The position numbers were made by a program, and so were the translations under genes. 8,200 nucleotides of DNA from the NCBI GenBank assembly GCA_020628265.1, contig JAHDFG010000091.1, positions 1-8,200 of the forward strand, written 5' to 3'. Positions 1 to 6,579 of the stretch are shown here, piece by piece; position 1 is the first letter of the stretch, and each line of letters begins with the position of its first letter. This stretch comes from Pseudooctadecabacter sp. (GTDB lineage Bacteria > Pseudomonadota > Alphaproteobacteria > Rhodobacterales > Rhodobacteraceae). Below the pieces are notes generated by a model, which worked only from the letters and a program-made list of their open reading frames with translations, had not been told where the DNA came from and ran no database searches.

Positions 1-1
1 C

Positions 2-358
2 CTTGTGGCCCACGACGCCAAGAAAGACGTGCTCGTGACTTGGGCCGCGCGCCATTCGGTGGAACTGGGGGCGTTTGACCTCTATGCGACGGGAACAACC
101 GGCGGACGGCTGACCGACGGCGCGGGCCTCACGCTGACGCGACTTCTGAGCGGGCCACTTGGGGGCGATGCGCAACTGGGCGCGATGATCGCCGAAGGTG
201 CGCTCGACGGGCTGATCTTCTTCATCGACCCGATGACCGCGGTGCCCCACGACGTGGACGTCAAATCCCTACTGCGGCTGGCCATTCTATACGACACCCC
301 GCTGGCGGTGAACGAGGCCTCGGCCACGGCGATCCTGACATCCATGTGCGAAGGGTAG
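2..358 (+). CDS. mgsA: Methylglyoxal synthase, 5'-truncated by window edge
   Basis: Converts dihydroxyacetone phosphate to methylglyoxal and phosphate (EC 4.2.3.3), a cytosolic bypass of lower glycolysis. The reading frame is open from base 2, and its first residues, LVAHDAKKD, align with an internal stretch of E. coli MgsA. The gene therefore starts upstream of the window, with about 15 residues missing. The GTG at 5 is an internal valine, not the start. Counting from base 2, the family's key residues fall at a constant offset of 15 from E. coli numbering: His4 (H19), Asp56 in GPLGGD (D71), Asp76 in FFIDP (D91), His83 and Asp86 in VPHDVD (H98, D101). The ATGTTG phosphate-site stretch is at 29-34. 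The protein ends roughly 19 residues earlier than the 152-residue E. coli enzyme, and I see no counterpart of its C-terminal tail. The stop lies 3 nt before pxpA, suggesting co-transcription. Identification is firm from motif order; activity is inferred. Confidence 0.93.
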   Translation, partial: LVAHDAKKDVLVTWAARHSVELGAFDLYATGTTGGRLTDGAGLTLTRLLSGPLGGDAQLGAMIAEGALDGLIFFIDPMTAVPHDVDVKSLLRLAILYDTPLAVNEASATAILTSMCEG

Positions 359-361
359 GCC

Positions 362-1123
362 ATGCAGATCGACCTGAACGCTGATCTGGGGGAGGGGTTT
401 GGCCCATGGTCCATGGGGGACGACGCCGCGATGATGCGGATCGTGACCTCTGCCAACGTGGCCTGTGGCGGCCACGCCAGTGATCCCGAAACCATGTATC
501 AGACCCTGCAAATGGCCCGCGTGAGCGGCGTCACCGTGGGCGCGCACCCTGGGTTTGCGGACCGAGAGGGCTTCGGCCGCCGCCTGATCCCCATGACACC
601 GGATGAGATCGGCCGCATGTGCGCCGCCCAAATCGGCGCGTTACAGGGCATCGCCGCGCAAGTGGGCGTTGCCGTCTCTTACGTCAAACCCCACGGCGCG
701 CTGGGCAATCTGGCCGCCCGTGACCGCGCCGTGGCCGATGCCATCGTCACCGCCACCCGCGCGATTGACGCGACCCTCGCCATGCTCGCCATTTCCGGCA
801 CCGAAGGTGAACATGCCGCCCGCGCCGCAGGCTCCCCCGTTTATTCCGAAATCTTCGCCGACCGTGGCTACCTGCCCAGCGGCCAGCTGGTCCCTCGCGA
901 CCAAGACGGGGCGATGATCCATGATGCGGGCGAAGCCACCGACCGCCTGCTCGCCTTTCTTGAGACAGGCCTTATGCCCACTGTGGGCGGCGATCCCATC
1001 CCCCTTGCAGCCCACTCCGTCTGCGTGCACGGCGATGGCCCCGACGCCGTGGCCATGGCCCGTGACATCCGCACCCGTCTGACGGCGCAACGCGTCACCG
1101 TACGCAGCTTTCTAGAGGCCTAG
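362..1123 (+). CDS. pxpA: 5-oxoprolinase subunit A (LamB/YcsF family)
   Basis: Component A of the prokaryotic ATP-dependent 5-oxoprolinase (PxpABC, EC 3.5.2.9), a cytosolic enzyme that hydrolyses 5-oxo-L-proline to L-glutamate. The 253-residue length is normal for the LamB/YcsF family. Family motifs appear in order: DLNADLGEGFG at 4-14, NVACGGHASDP at 32-42, GAHPGFADREGFGRR at 60-74, VKPHGAL at 108-114, FADRGY at 165-170 and CVHGDGP at 221-227. The conserved Asp and His residues in these blocks suit a TIM-barrel-like deacetylase-type fold. The ATG at 362 is preceded by a GAAGGG/AGG purine-rich stretch inside the end of mgsA. The gene lies 3 nt after mgsA and 3 nt before pxpB. No damage is visible. 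The family was long annotated as lactam utilisation protein; the pxpABC context makes the 5-oxoprolinase role the best reading. Confidence 0.95.
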   Translation: MQIDLNADLGEGFGPWSMGDDAAMMRIVTSANVACGGHASDPETMYQTLQMARVSGVTVGAHPGFADREGFGRRLIPMTPDEIGRMCAAQIGALQGIAAQVGVAVSYVKPHGALGNLAARDRAVADAIVTATRAIDATLAMLAISGTEGEHAARAAGSPVYSEIFADRGYLPSGQLVPRDQDGAMIHDAGEATDRLLAFLETGLMPTVGGDPIPLAAHSVCVHGDGPDAVAMARDIRTRLTAQRVTVRSFLEA

Positions 1124-1126
1124 CCC

Positions 1127-1801
1127 ATGCAGGCGACCTTCAGGGCCGTGGCCGATACCGGCCTTCTGGTGTCGCTCGCGACCGATCTTGACCCCGCCGC
1201 CCACGCCGCTGTCACAGCCCTCGATCGCGCTCTGGCCGCCGCGCCGCCGGACGGCCTGCAAGAAACCGTACCCGCCCTCGTGAACCTCATGGTCGTCTTC
1301 GATCCCCTGATCACCGACGCCGCCACCCTGCAGGCCCAGATCGAACCGCGCCTTGCCGCGCTCGATCCCACCCCGGCGCAAGGGCGCGAGGTCACAGTCG
1401 AGGTCTGCTACGATCCCCCCTTTGCCCCCGACCTCGCCCCCGTCGCCGCAGCCAAGGGCCTGTCTGAGGAAGCGGTCATAAACGCCCATCTGGCTGGCGA
1501 ATACGATGTGCTGATGTTCGGCTTCGCCCCGGGCTACGGCTATCTGGGCGGGGTGCCCGACACCATCGCCGTGCCCCGCAAACCGACCCCCGTACGCGAT
1601 GTGCCCGCCGGCAGCGTCATCATCGCAGGACCGCAGTGCCTGATCACCACCCTGACCATGCCCACCGGTTGGTCCATCATCGGGCGGTCCCCCACACCCA
1701 TTCTGACCGGCAACGCCGATGCGCCAACCCTGTTCGATGTCGGCGACCGCGTCCGCTTTACCCGCGTGAGCGCCGATCGTTTGGGGGTCGCGGATGACTG
1801 A
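1127..1801 (+). CDS. pxpB: 5-oxoprolinase subunit B (KipI / allophanate hydrolase subunit 1 family)
   Basis: Second subunit of the ATP-dependent 5-oxoprolinase, acting with PxpA and PxpC. At 224 residues it has the usual length for the KipI/AHS1 family. The diagnostic block GFAPGYGYLGG is at 132-142, followed by a run containing VPRKPTPVRDVPAGSV and the GPQ motif, then GWSIIGRSP with IGRSP at 185-189. These are the family's cyclophilin-like-fold motifs. An AGAGG ribosome-binding site at 1114-1118 sits 8 nt before the ATG at 1127. The 3' end overlaps pxpC by 8 nt, which favours translational coupling. The same family includes Bacillus KipI, an inhibitor of the sporulation kinase KinA, and the N-terminal part of urea-amidolyase domains. 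The pxpA and pxpC neighbours and the alphaproteobacterial setting make 5-oxoprolinase far more likely. Confidence 0.94.
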   Translation: MQATFRAVADTGLLVSLATDLDPAAHAAVTALDRALAAAPPDGLQETVPALVNLMVVFDPLITDAATLQAQIEPRLAALDPTPAQGREVTVEVCYDPPFAPDLAPVAAAKGLSEEAVINAHLAGEYDVLMFGFAPGYGYLGGVPDTIAVPRKPTPVRDVPAGSVIIAGPQCLITTLTMPTGWSIIGRSPTPILTGNADAPTLFDVGDRVRFTRVSADRLGVADD

Positions 1802-2798
1802 TGCGACCCTCTCCATCCGCTTTGCAGGCCCCATGGTCAGCCTTCAGGACGCAGGCCGCACCGGTGGCTTGCGCTTTGGCGTTTCGCCCTCTGGCCCCAT
1901 GGATCGCATAGGCTTCGCCGCCGCGCACGCCGCCCTCGGCCAGCCGCCCTCAACGGCGATCGAGGTCTCTCTGGGCGGTGTGTCCCTGACCACGGACACC
2001 CCCCTGACCTGCGCTGTGGCGGGGGGCGACTTCGATATTGATCTGGCGGGTCAACGCTATCAGGGCGGTCAGGTCCTGACCTTGCGGGCGGGGGACACCC
2101 TGACTCTACGCGCTGGACGCGCGGGCAGTTGGGCCTATCTGGCCGTCGCCGGTGATCTGGATGCGCCGAAATGGATGGGCAGCACCGCAACCCACGCGCC
2201 CTCGGGCTTTGGCGGCGGGCTGATAAGCAGCGGCCAAAAGCTGCGGGTGACCTCCCCCGCCGTTCGCGACAGCCGTCTGGGAGCGATCCCCGCGTTTACG
2301 GGCCACGACACCGGCCCGATCCGCGCGGTCATGGGCCCGCAGGACCAGCATTTCGAAGACGCGGCCCTCAGCCTTTTTGCGACCACGACCTACCGTGTCG
2401 GGACCGCCTACGACCGGATGGGCATGCGTCTGGACGGGCCTCCCCTTGCCCTCAAATCCGCCCTCTCGATCCCGTCCGAGCCGATCCTGCGCGGGTCCGT
2501 GCAGGTCTCAGGCGACGGCGTGCCGACCGTCCTTCTTGCCGATCACCAGTCCACGGGCGGCTATCCCAAGATCGCCACAGTCGTCTCGTGCGATACCGAC
2601 AGGCTGACCCAATACCGCAGCGGCGATAGGGTCGCGTTCACCCCTGTTTCCGCCGAGGAAGCCACCGCACAGACCCGTGCGTTTGCGGATCGCTGTTCCA
2701 GCTACCTTTCGCAGATCGCCGAGGATCGCGGCACACTGGCCGACCGGCTGATGCGAGAGAACCTGATCCACGGTTTGCTTACGGATGATGAGGATTAG
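1794..2798 (+). CDS. pxpC: 5-oxoprolinase subunit C (KipA / biotin-dependent carboxyltransferase-like family)
   Basis: Third subunit of the PxpABC 5-oxoprolinase. The 334-residue protein is complete and close to the family's usual length. Visible family blocks are QDAGRTG at 18-24 leading into FGVSPSGPMD, the GPQDQHF stretch near the middle, and ADHQSTGGYPKIA at 249-261, which is the signature of the KipA/AHS2 family. Family members are often labelled 'biotin-dependent carboxyltransferase' or 'urea amidolyase'; there is no biotinyl or carboxylase gene here to support that label. The ATG at 1794 lies inside pxpB, with a GGGGG run at 1783-1787 placed 6 nt upstream as a possible ribosome-binding site. 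It is the last gene of the mgsA-pxpABC cluster. The next gene begins 252 nt later after apparent promoter sequence. The C-terminal 50 residues, rich in acidic residues, carry no motif I recognise. Confidence 0.94.
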   Translation: MTDATLSIRFAGPMVSLQDAGRTGGLRFGVSPSGPMDRIGFAAAHAALGQPPSTAIEVSLGGVSLTTDTPLTCAVAGGDFDIDLAGQRYQGGQVLTLRAGDTLTLRAGRAGSWAYLAVAGDLDAPKWMGSTATHAPSGFGGGLISSGQKLRVTSPAVRDSRLGAIPAFTGHDTGPIRAVMGPQDQHFEDAALSLFATTTYRVGTAYDRMGMRLDGPPLALKSALSIPSEPILRGSVQVSGDGVPTVLLADHQSTGGYPKIATVVSCDTDRLTQYRSGDRVAFTPVSAEEATAQTRAFADRCSSYLSQIAEDRGTLADRLMRENLIHGLLTDDED

Positions 2799-2855
2799 GC
2801 AGGACCGCACCTTCATACGTCGCACGATCCATGGGCAAACCCGTCAATTGTCGAC

Positions 2856-2874
2856 GCCGAAAGCGGCAATTTTT
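2856..2874 (+). terminator. Weak candidate intrinsic terminator after pxpC
   Basis: A short GCCG-AAAG-CGGC hairpin (stem 2856-2859 with 2864-2867) is followed by AA and a run of five T at 2870-2874. The stem is only 4 bp, so it is a weak candidate. Its place, 58 nt after the pxpC stop and before the promoter-like sequence of the next operon, fits a role in ending the pxp transcript. Confidence 0.35.
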
Positions 2875-2898
2875 AAAGGACGGGCGGCAGACATGAGT

Positions 2899-2930
2899 CC
2901 AATAAAGTGAACCCGATAGGGCCAATAAAG
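2899..2930 (+). repeat. Direct repeat CCAATAAAG x2 upstream of the ABC operon
   Basis: The 9-mer CCAATAAAG occurs at 2899-2907 and again at 2922-2930, a start-to-start spacing of 23 bp (about two helical turns). It sits just upstream of the -35-like element at 2940. Spacing on one face of the helix suits a regulator half-site pair, but the pair could also be chance in an A-rich stretch. No known regulator motif is recognised in it. Confidence 0.4.
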
Positions 2931-2939
2931 ATAAATGAT

Positions 2940-2969
2940 TTGACGTGAGGTAGACTGCCTTCCTAGGCT
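2940..2969 (+). promoter_or_regulatory. Candidate sigma-70 promoter of the taurine-type ABC operon
   Basis: TTGACG at 2940-2945 matches five of six bases of a -35 box. With an 18-bp spacer the -10 position holds TAGGCT at 2964-2969, which matches only three of six bases of TATAAT. A start near 2976 would leave a leader of about 75 nt before the ATG at 3051. The element lies in the only sizeable gap upstream of the operon. The weak -10 suggests an activator may be needed. This is pattern matching by eye, not a scored prediction. Confidence 0.4.
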
Positions 2970-3050
2970 GAGACCGCACAAAGCATAAGGTCCACTGCTC
3001 GGGCCTTCCATAAGTTGCGACAGCAACAACATCACAACAGGGGATCACAT

Positions 3051-4049
3051 ATGATCAAGAAAACAGCTTCCGCCCTCGCACTCGGCGCTGTTGCCGCACT
3101 CAGCGGCACGACGGCTATGGCCGACGGCCACGCCATCACCGTGGGCTACTTCCTCGAATGGCCGATGCCGTTCCAGTTCGCCAAGGTCAACGGCACCTAC
3201 GAAGAAGCCTTGGGCATGGAAATCAACTGGGTGTCCTTCGACACCGGTACCGCGATGTCCGCTGCGATGGCCTCCGGCGACGTTCAGCTGAGCGTTTCCC
3301 AAGGTGTGCCGCCCTTCGTGGTCGCAACCTCCGCCGGTCAGGACCTGCAGATGCTCGACGTGGCTGTGTCCTACGCGGACAACGACAACTGCGTTGTGCG
3401 TTCCGATCTGGAAATCGACGCTGAAACCGCTGGCGATCTGGCTGGTTCCAAGGTTGCTGTTCCGCTCGGCACCGCTGCGCACTACGGCTTCCTGCGCCAG
3501 ATGGACCACTTCGGTGTGGACCTCGCGTCCCTCGAAATCGTTGACATGGCTCCGCCCGATGGCGCCGCTGCCATCGCTCAGGGCTCCGTTGACATGATGT
3601 GCGGCTGGGGCGGTTCCCTGCGTCGCGCGCTTGAGCACGGCAACACCCTGCTGACCGGCGCTGAAAAGACCGAACTGGGCATCCTCGTGTTTGACGTGAC
3701 CTCCGCACCCACCGCTTGGGTTGCCGAGAACGAAGAAACCGTGGCCAAGTTCCTCGCCGTGACGGCTGAAGCCAACGCCATGTGGAACGCAGGCGACATG
3801 GCAGACGAAATGCTGCCCGTCATCGCACAGGACGCCGGTATGGACGTCGACGCGACCGCTGCCACCATGGCAACCTTCGTCTTCCCATCCGTCGAAGAAC
3901 AGCTGGGCGACGCATGGCTCGGCGCTGCTGCCCCGTCCTTCCTGAAAGGCGTGGCTGATGTGTTCGTTGCTGCAGGCTCCATCGACGGTGCTCTGGACAG
4001 CTACGAAGGCAACATCAACACCGGCCCGCTGGCCGCTGGCGATATGTAA
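3051..4049 (+). CDS. tauA: Periplasmic substrate-binding protein of a taurine/sulfonate-type (TauT/NitT) ABC importer
   Basis: Binds the substrate in the periplasm and delivers it to the importer encoded downstream. The 332-residue precursor has a clear Sec signal peptide: MIKK positive start, a hydrophobic run from about 6 to 19, and an AMA cleavage site after residue 24 (mature start DGHAITVGY). The mature protein follows the TauA/SsuA-like pattern: ITVGY start, a FAKVNGTYEEALG stretch, the SGDVQLSVSQGVPP loop near 85, GSKVAVPLGTAAHYGFL, and a DMAPPDGAAAIAQGSVD segment like the TauA 'LQPPAIIAAWQRGDID' region. Two cysteines, C114 and C184, may form a disulfide. The start at 3051 is chosen over an in-frame upstream codon at 3015 because AGGGG at 3039-3043 sits 7 nt before it and the signal peptide begins there. 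Codons appear richer in GCT, GTT and TCC than in the pxp genes, as in highly expressed genes (not counted). Taurine is the best guess for the ligand, but a related amine, amide or sulfonate is possible. Confidence 0.82.
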   Translation: MIKKTASALALGAVAALSGTTAMADGHAITVGYFLEWPMPFQFAKVNGTYEEALGMEINWVSFDTGTAMSAAMASGDVQLSVSQGVPPFVVATSAGQDLQMLDVAVSYADNDNCVVRSDLEIDAETAGDLAGSKVAVPLGTAAHYGFLRQMDHFGVDLASLEIVDMAPPDGAAAIAQGSVDMMCGWGGSLRRALEHGNTLLTGAEKTELGILVFDVTSAPTAWVAENEETVAKFLAVTAEANAMWNAGDMADEMLPVIAQDAGMDVDATAATMATFVFPSVEEQLGDAWLGAAAPSFLKGVADVFVAAGSIDGALDSYEGNINTGPLAAGDM

Positions 4050-4058
4050 GACAATCAG

Positions 4059-4089
4059 GCAAGAGGCCGCGCCCCGTGCGGCCTCTTGC
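4059..4089 (+). promoter_or_regulatory. Perfect 12-bp hairpin between binding-protein and ATPase genes
   Basis: GCAAGAGGCCGC (4059-4070) pairs perfectly with GCGGCCTCTTGC (4078-4089) around a 7-nt loop, GCCCCGT. No T-run follows (the next bases are ACACCCG), so it is not a classical intrinsic terminator. It begins 10 nt after the tauA-like stop. Such structures between the first and second genes of ABC importer operons commonly protect the upstream message from 3' exonucleases or cause partial termination, giving excess binding protein over membrane components. That role is inferred here. Confidence 0.72.
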
Positions 4090-4142
4090 ACACCCGTACC
4101 GACCAACCACCCAAAATTCTCATTCTTTCAGCGGGGGCCCCA

Positions 4143-4949
4143 ATGTCAGGATTGGCCATCGACAACATTTCTATGCGGTTTGACCTGCCAAACGGCGGTC
4201 ACGTGCAGGCGCTTCAGGACGTCACCCTCGACATCAAAGAGGGAGAGATCATGTCCGTCCTCGGCCCTTCGGGCTGTGGCAAGACCACCTTGCTCAATAT
4301 CGTCGCGGGCTTTCTGGCCCCCACAGGCGGCGAGACGCGCGTGAACGGCCACAAGGTCGAAGGGCCGGACGCCGAACGCGGCATGGTCTTCCAGCAAGGC
4401 GCTTTGTTTGAATGGATGTCGGTGCGTGACAACGTCAGCTTCGGGCCGCGCATGGCTGGCAAACGCAAGTCCGACTACATGGGCAACGTCGACCACTTCC
4501 TCGACATCGTGGGCCTGCAGGACTTCAAGGAAAAGATGGTCTATGAACTCTCCGGCGGGATGCAGCAGCGTGTGGCACTGGCCCGCTGCCTTGCCAACGA
4601 CCCCGACGTGATCCTGATGGACGAACCGCTGGGCGCGCTCGACGCGCTGACCCGCGAAAAGATGCAATCGCTTGTCCTCAAACTCTGGAAAGAGACGGGC
4701 AAGACGATCATCCTGATCACCCACTCCATTGATGAGGCCTTGCTGCTGGGCGAACGCGTCCTCGTCATGGCCCCGCGCCCCGGTCGCATCCACAAGGAAT
4801 ACCGCCTGCCCTTCGCCGAAATGGGCGTCGGTGCCGACCTGCGCGAGGTCAAGGAACACCCCGATTACGCGCCAACCCGCGAAGAAATCCTAGGTATGAT
4901 CTGGGACATGGAAGAAGAGATTATGGGCCGTACCGAGGGGGAGGGATAA
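4143..4949 (+). CDS. tauB: ATP-binding protein of the taurine/sulfonate-type ABC importer
   Basis: Cytoplasmic ATPase that drives import, working as a dimer on the permease encoded next. All motifs are intact (numbering from the ATG at 4143): Walker A GPSGCGKTT 41-49, Q-loop VFQQ 82-85, signature LSGGMQQR 136-143, Walker B VILMDEP 156-162 with catalytic Glu161, D-loop GALD 164-167, and H-loop His194 in ITHS. The stretch EGPDAERGMVFQQ and the run LVLKLWKETGKTIILITH closely resemble E. coli TauB. The chosen start gives 268 residues, normal for the family. A TTG at 4086 in the same frame would add 19 residues but lies in the hairpin's right arm and lacks a ribosome-binding site, so I reject it. 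GGGGG at 4133-4137, 5 nt upstream of the ATG, is the likely ribosome-binding site. The C-terminal 70 residues hold the usual variable tail (MAPRPGRIHKEYRLPF). The permease follows 4 nt after the stop. Confidence 0.93.
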   Translation: MSGLAIDNISMRFDLPNGGHVQALQDVTLDIKEGEIMSVLGPSGCGKTTLLNIVAGFLAPTGGETRVNGHKVEGPDAERGMVFQQGALFEWMSVRDNVSFGPRMAGKRKSDYMGNVDHFLDIVGLQDFKEKMVYELSGGMQQRVALARCLANDPDVILMDEPLGALDALTREKMQSLVLKLWKETGKTIILITHSIDEALLLGERVLVMAPRPGRIHKEYRLPFAEMGVGADLREVKEHPDYAPTREEILGMIWDMEEEIMGRTEGEG

Positions 4950-4953
4950 GACC

Positions 4954-6495
4954 ATGACGACCGTTAACCTGCTGTGCACCTTCGAACGTCTGGGCGAGAC
5001 CCAGACCGAACTCCGCGCAACTCCCGTCCCCGAAGGCCAGATCGTCGGCGAAACTTTCACCCCCGCCGAGGGCTGTGAGGTCGCCACAGGGTGGGAGGTT
5101 TTCTCCTACCAATTCGGCACGCTCGGATCGGAGCTGGCGACCGAGACCCAGAACGTTCTGGTCTCCGCCATCTCCGGCATTCCGTATATTCTGGGCTACA
5201 TCCTGCTGATCGTGATCTTCATGTTCGTCTGGCGGGCCATCAAATCCTTCCTGACGCCCAAGCGCGATTTCACGTCCCTCAAGACCGTGACCTTCGGCGA
5301 CGAAAGCGCCGTGCGGTCCGAAACCGCAGCCTCAATCCTGTCGGTCATCGTCATCTTTATCATCTGGGGCACCTTCACGGGCTCCAGCCTGATCCCGTCC
5401 TTCCTGCACCTGCCGGGCCCGTTTAAGGGCGAGGCGAGCTTCACCTACACCGCCCTTGCCCCTGATGGCACCACCGATGACGCGGAGGTCTTCGTGACCG
5501 TGCTCGACGCGGGCGAAGAAGCTGCAGAGGTCGAAATCGACCCCGGTGACGGTTTTGCCAAGAACGACCAGGTGGCCGTCACGATCTACCGGTCCGAGAT
5601 TGTCACATGGGACCGCAACGATGACGTCAGCCGCCGCGATGACGCGGCCCGCATCGTCGCCATCAACGGCCAGCCCGTGGACTTCGACTACAACGCCGAA
5701 GACGAAGACGGGAACCTGCTGCAAACCCCGCCCAGCTTCGATCTGGACTTCGCCCGCGTGGCGATCACCAACCGTGGCACGATCAACGTGGTCCCCGATC
5801 AGGGCTGGCAGATGCAGCCGCTTTACCTGCCCGCACCCGAAGTCGTCTGGAACCGCTTCATCGAGATCGCGAAGTATGGCTACCAGAACGTCTATCTGAC
5901 CGTGCACCTTGGCTTCTCGCTGTTCCGCGTTGTCGTGGGCTTCCTGCTGGGGGCGATCATCGGCATCCCGTTGGGCTACGCCATGGGTCTTTCCAACTGG
6001 TTCCGTGGCTGGTTCGACCCGATCGTGGAATTCATGCGTCCCGTGCCACCGCTCGCGCTGATCCCGCTGGTGATCATCTGGTTCGGCATCGGGGAGGTCG
6101 GCAAGATCTTCCTGCTGTTCCTCGCCGCCCTCTGGATCATGGCCATCGCCGCACGGGCAGGTGTGTCCGGCGTCCGCATCACCAAGGTCCACGCGGCCTA
6201 TTCGCTGGGCGCCTCCAAATGGCAAATCCTGCGCCACGTGATCATCCCCAACAGCTTGCCGGAAATCTTCACCGGCGCACGGGTTGCCATGGGCGTGTGC
6301 TGGGGCACGGTCGTCGCCGCCGAACTGGTCGCCGCCGAAGAAGGCATCGGCAAGATGATCACCACGGCGTCCAAATTCCAAAGCACCGACATCATCCTGC
6401 TCGGCGTCATCATCATCGGCATCGTTGGGTTCGGCATCGACATGCTGATGCGCTGGGGTGAGAGGTACTTGGTTCCCTGGAAAGGGAAAGCGTAA
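4954..6495 (+). CDS. tauC: TauC-like ABC permease with extra N-terminal helix and large periplasmic insertion
   Basis: Membrane channel subunit of the importer. Residues about 290-513 are a canonical BPD_transp_1 permease core very close to TauC: LPAPEVV (292-298), PVPPLALIPLVIIWFGIGE, the EAA loop with AAYSLGASKWQILRHVIIPNSLPEI that docks the ATPase, the GVCWGTVVAAELVAAEEGIG segment, and a PWKG end like the E. coli PWHG. At 513 residues it is nearly twice the 275 of E. coli TauC. The excess comprises residues 1-75 (Cys8, Cys41), an added helix at about 76-94, a basic loop 95-124 (K97, K103, R104, K110, R121), then a helix at about 125-145 whose SLIPSFLHLPGP end resembles canonical TM1. An acidic, probably beta-rich insertion follows at about 157-288, before the LPAPEVV motif. 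The positive-inside rule puts the basic loop in the cytoplasm and both the N-terminus and the insertion in the periplasm. A strong GAGGGGGAGGG stretch overlaps the tauB end and precedes the ATG. There is no frameshift. Confidence 0.88.
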   Translation: MTTVNLLCTFERLGETQTELRATPVPEGQIVGETFTPAEGCEVATGWEVFSYQFGTLGSELATETQNVLVSAISGIPYILGYILLIVIFMFVWRAIKSFLTPKRDFTSLKTVTFGDESAVRSETAASILSVIVIFIIWGTFTGSSLIPSFLHLPGPFKGEASFTYTALAPDGTTDDAEVFVTVLDAGEEAAEVEIDPGDGFAKNDQVAVTIYRSEIVTWDRNDDVSRRDDAARIVAINGQPVDFDYNAEDEDGNLLQTPPSFDLDFARVAITNRGTINVVPDQGWQMQPLYLPAPEVVWNRFIEIAKYGYQNVYLTVHLGFSLFRVVVGFLLGAIIGIPLGYAMGLSNWFRGWFDPIVEFMRPVPPLALIPLVIIWFGIGEVGKIFLLFLAALWIMAIAARAGVSGVRITKVHAAYSLGASKWQILRHVIIPNSLPEIFTGARVAMGVCWGTVVAAELVAAEEGIGKMITTASKFQSTDIILLGVIIIGIVGFGIDMLMRWGERYLVPWKGKA

Positions 6496-6518
6496 GCCAG
6501 CTTGGCCTAAAAAATTGC

Positions 6519-6548
6519 AAAAGGCCGGAGCATATGCTCCGGCCTTTT
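6519..6548. terminator. Bidirectional intrinsic terminator, perfect 30-bp palindrome
   Basis: AAAAGGCCGGAGCAT (6519-6533) is followed directly by its exact reverse complement (6534-6548). The GC-rich core GGCCGGAGC/GCTCCGGCC is flanked by A4 on the left and T4 on the right. On the + strand it ends the ABC operon 24 nt after the permease stop. On the - strand it lies 31 nt past the lipoprotein stop and is followed by TTTTGCAATTTTTT, an even better U-rich tail. It therefore probably serves both converging transcripts. Confidence 0.88.
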
Positions 6549-6579
6549 CGTCATAAAGATGTGAGATGCCTTTCGAGCC

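Noticed and set aside
1127..2798. Urea amidolyase / allophanate hydrolase or biotin-dependent carboxylase subunits
   Set aside because: These labels come from family names. No biotin carboxylase, urea carboxylase or allophanate hydrolase amidase gene is present, and pxpA is adjacent.
3015..3050. Upstream in-frame start for the binding-protein gene
   Set aside because: It would put twelve polar residues (RQQQHHNRGSH) before a perfect signal peptide, and it would place the AGGGG ribosome-binding site inside the coding region.
3045..4106. Long - strand ORF (353 codons) opposite the binding-protein gene
   Set aside because: It is antisense to a gene with signal peptide, ribosome-binding site and family motifs. 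Its translation is rich in His, Gly and Val without any domain, as expected from a codon-bias shadow.
4086..4142. TTG start for the ATPase gene
   Set aside because: The codon lies in the right arm of the 12-bp hairpin, has no ribosome-binding site and adds 19 residues not expected in the family.
5332..6381. Long - strand ORF (349 codons) opposite the permease gene
   Set aside because: It is a mirror of high-GC coding sequence. The product is Asp/His/Gly-rich with no motif, and the + strand frame encodes a clear permease core.
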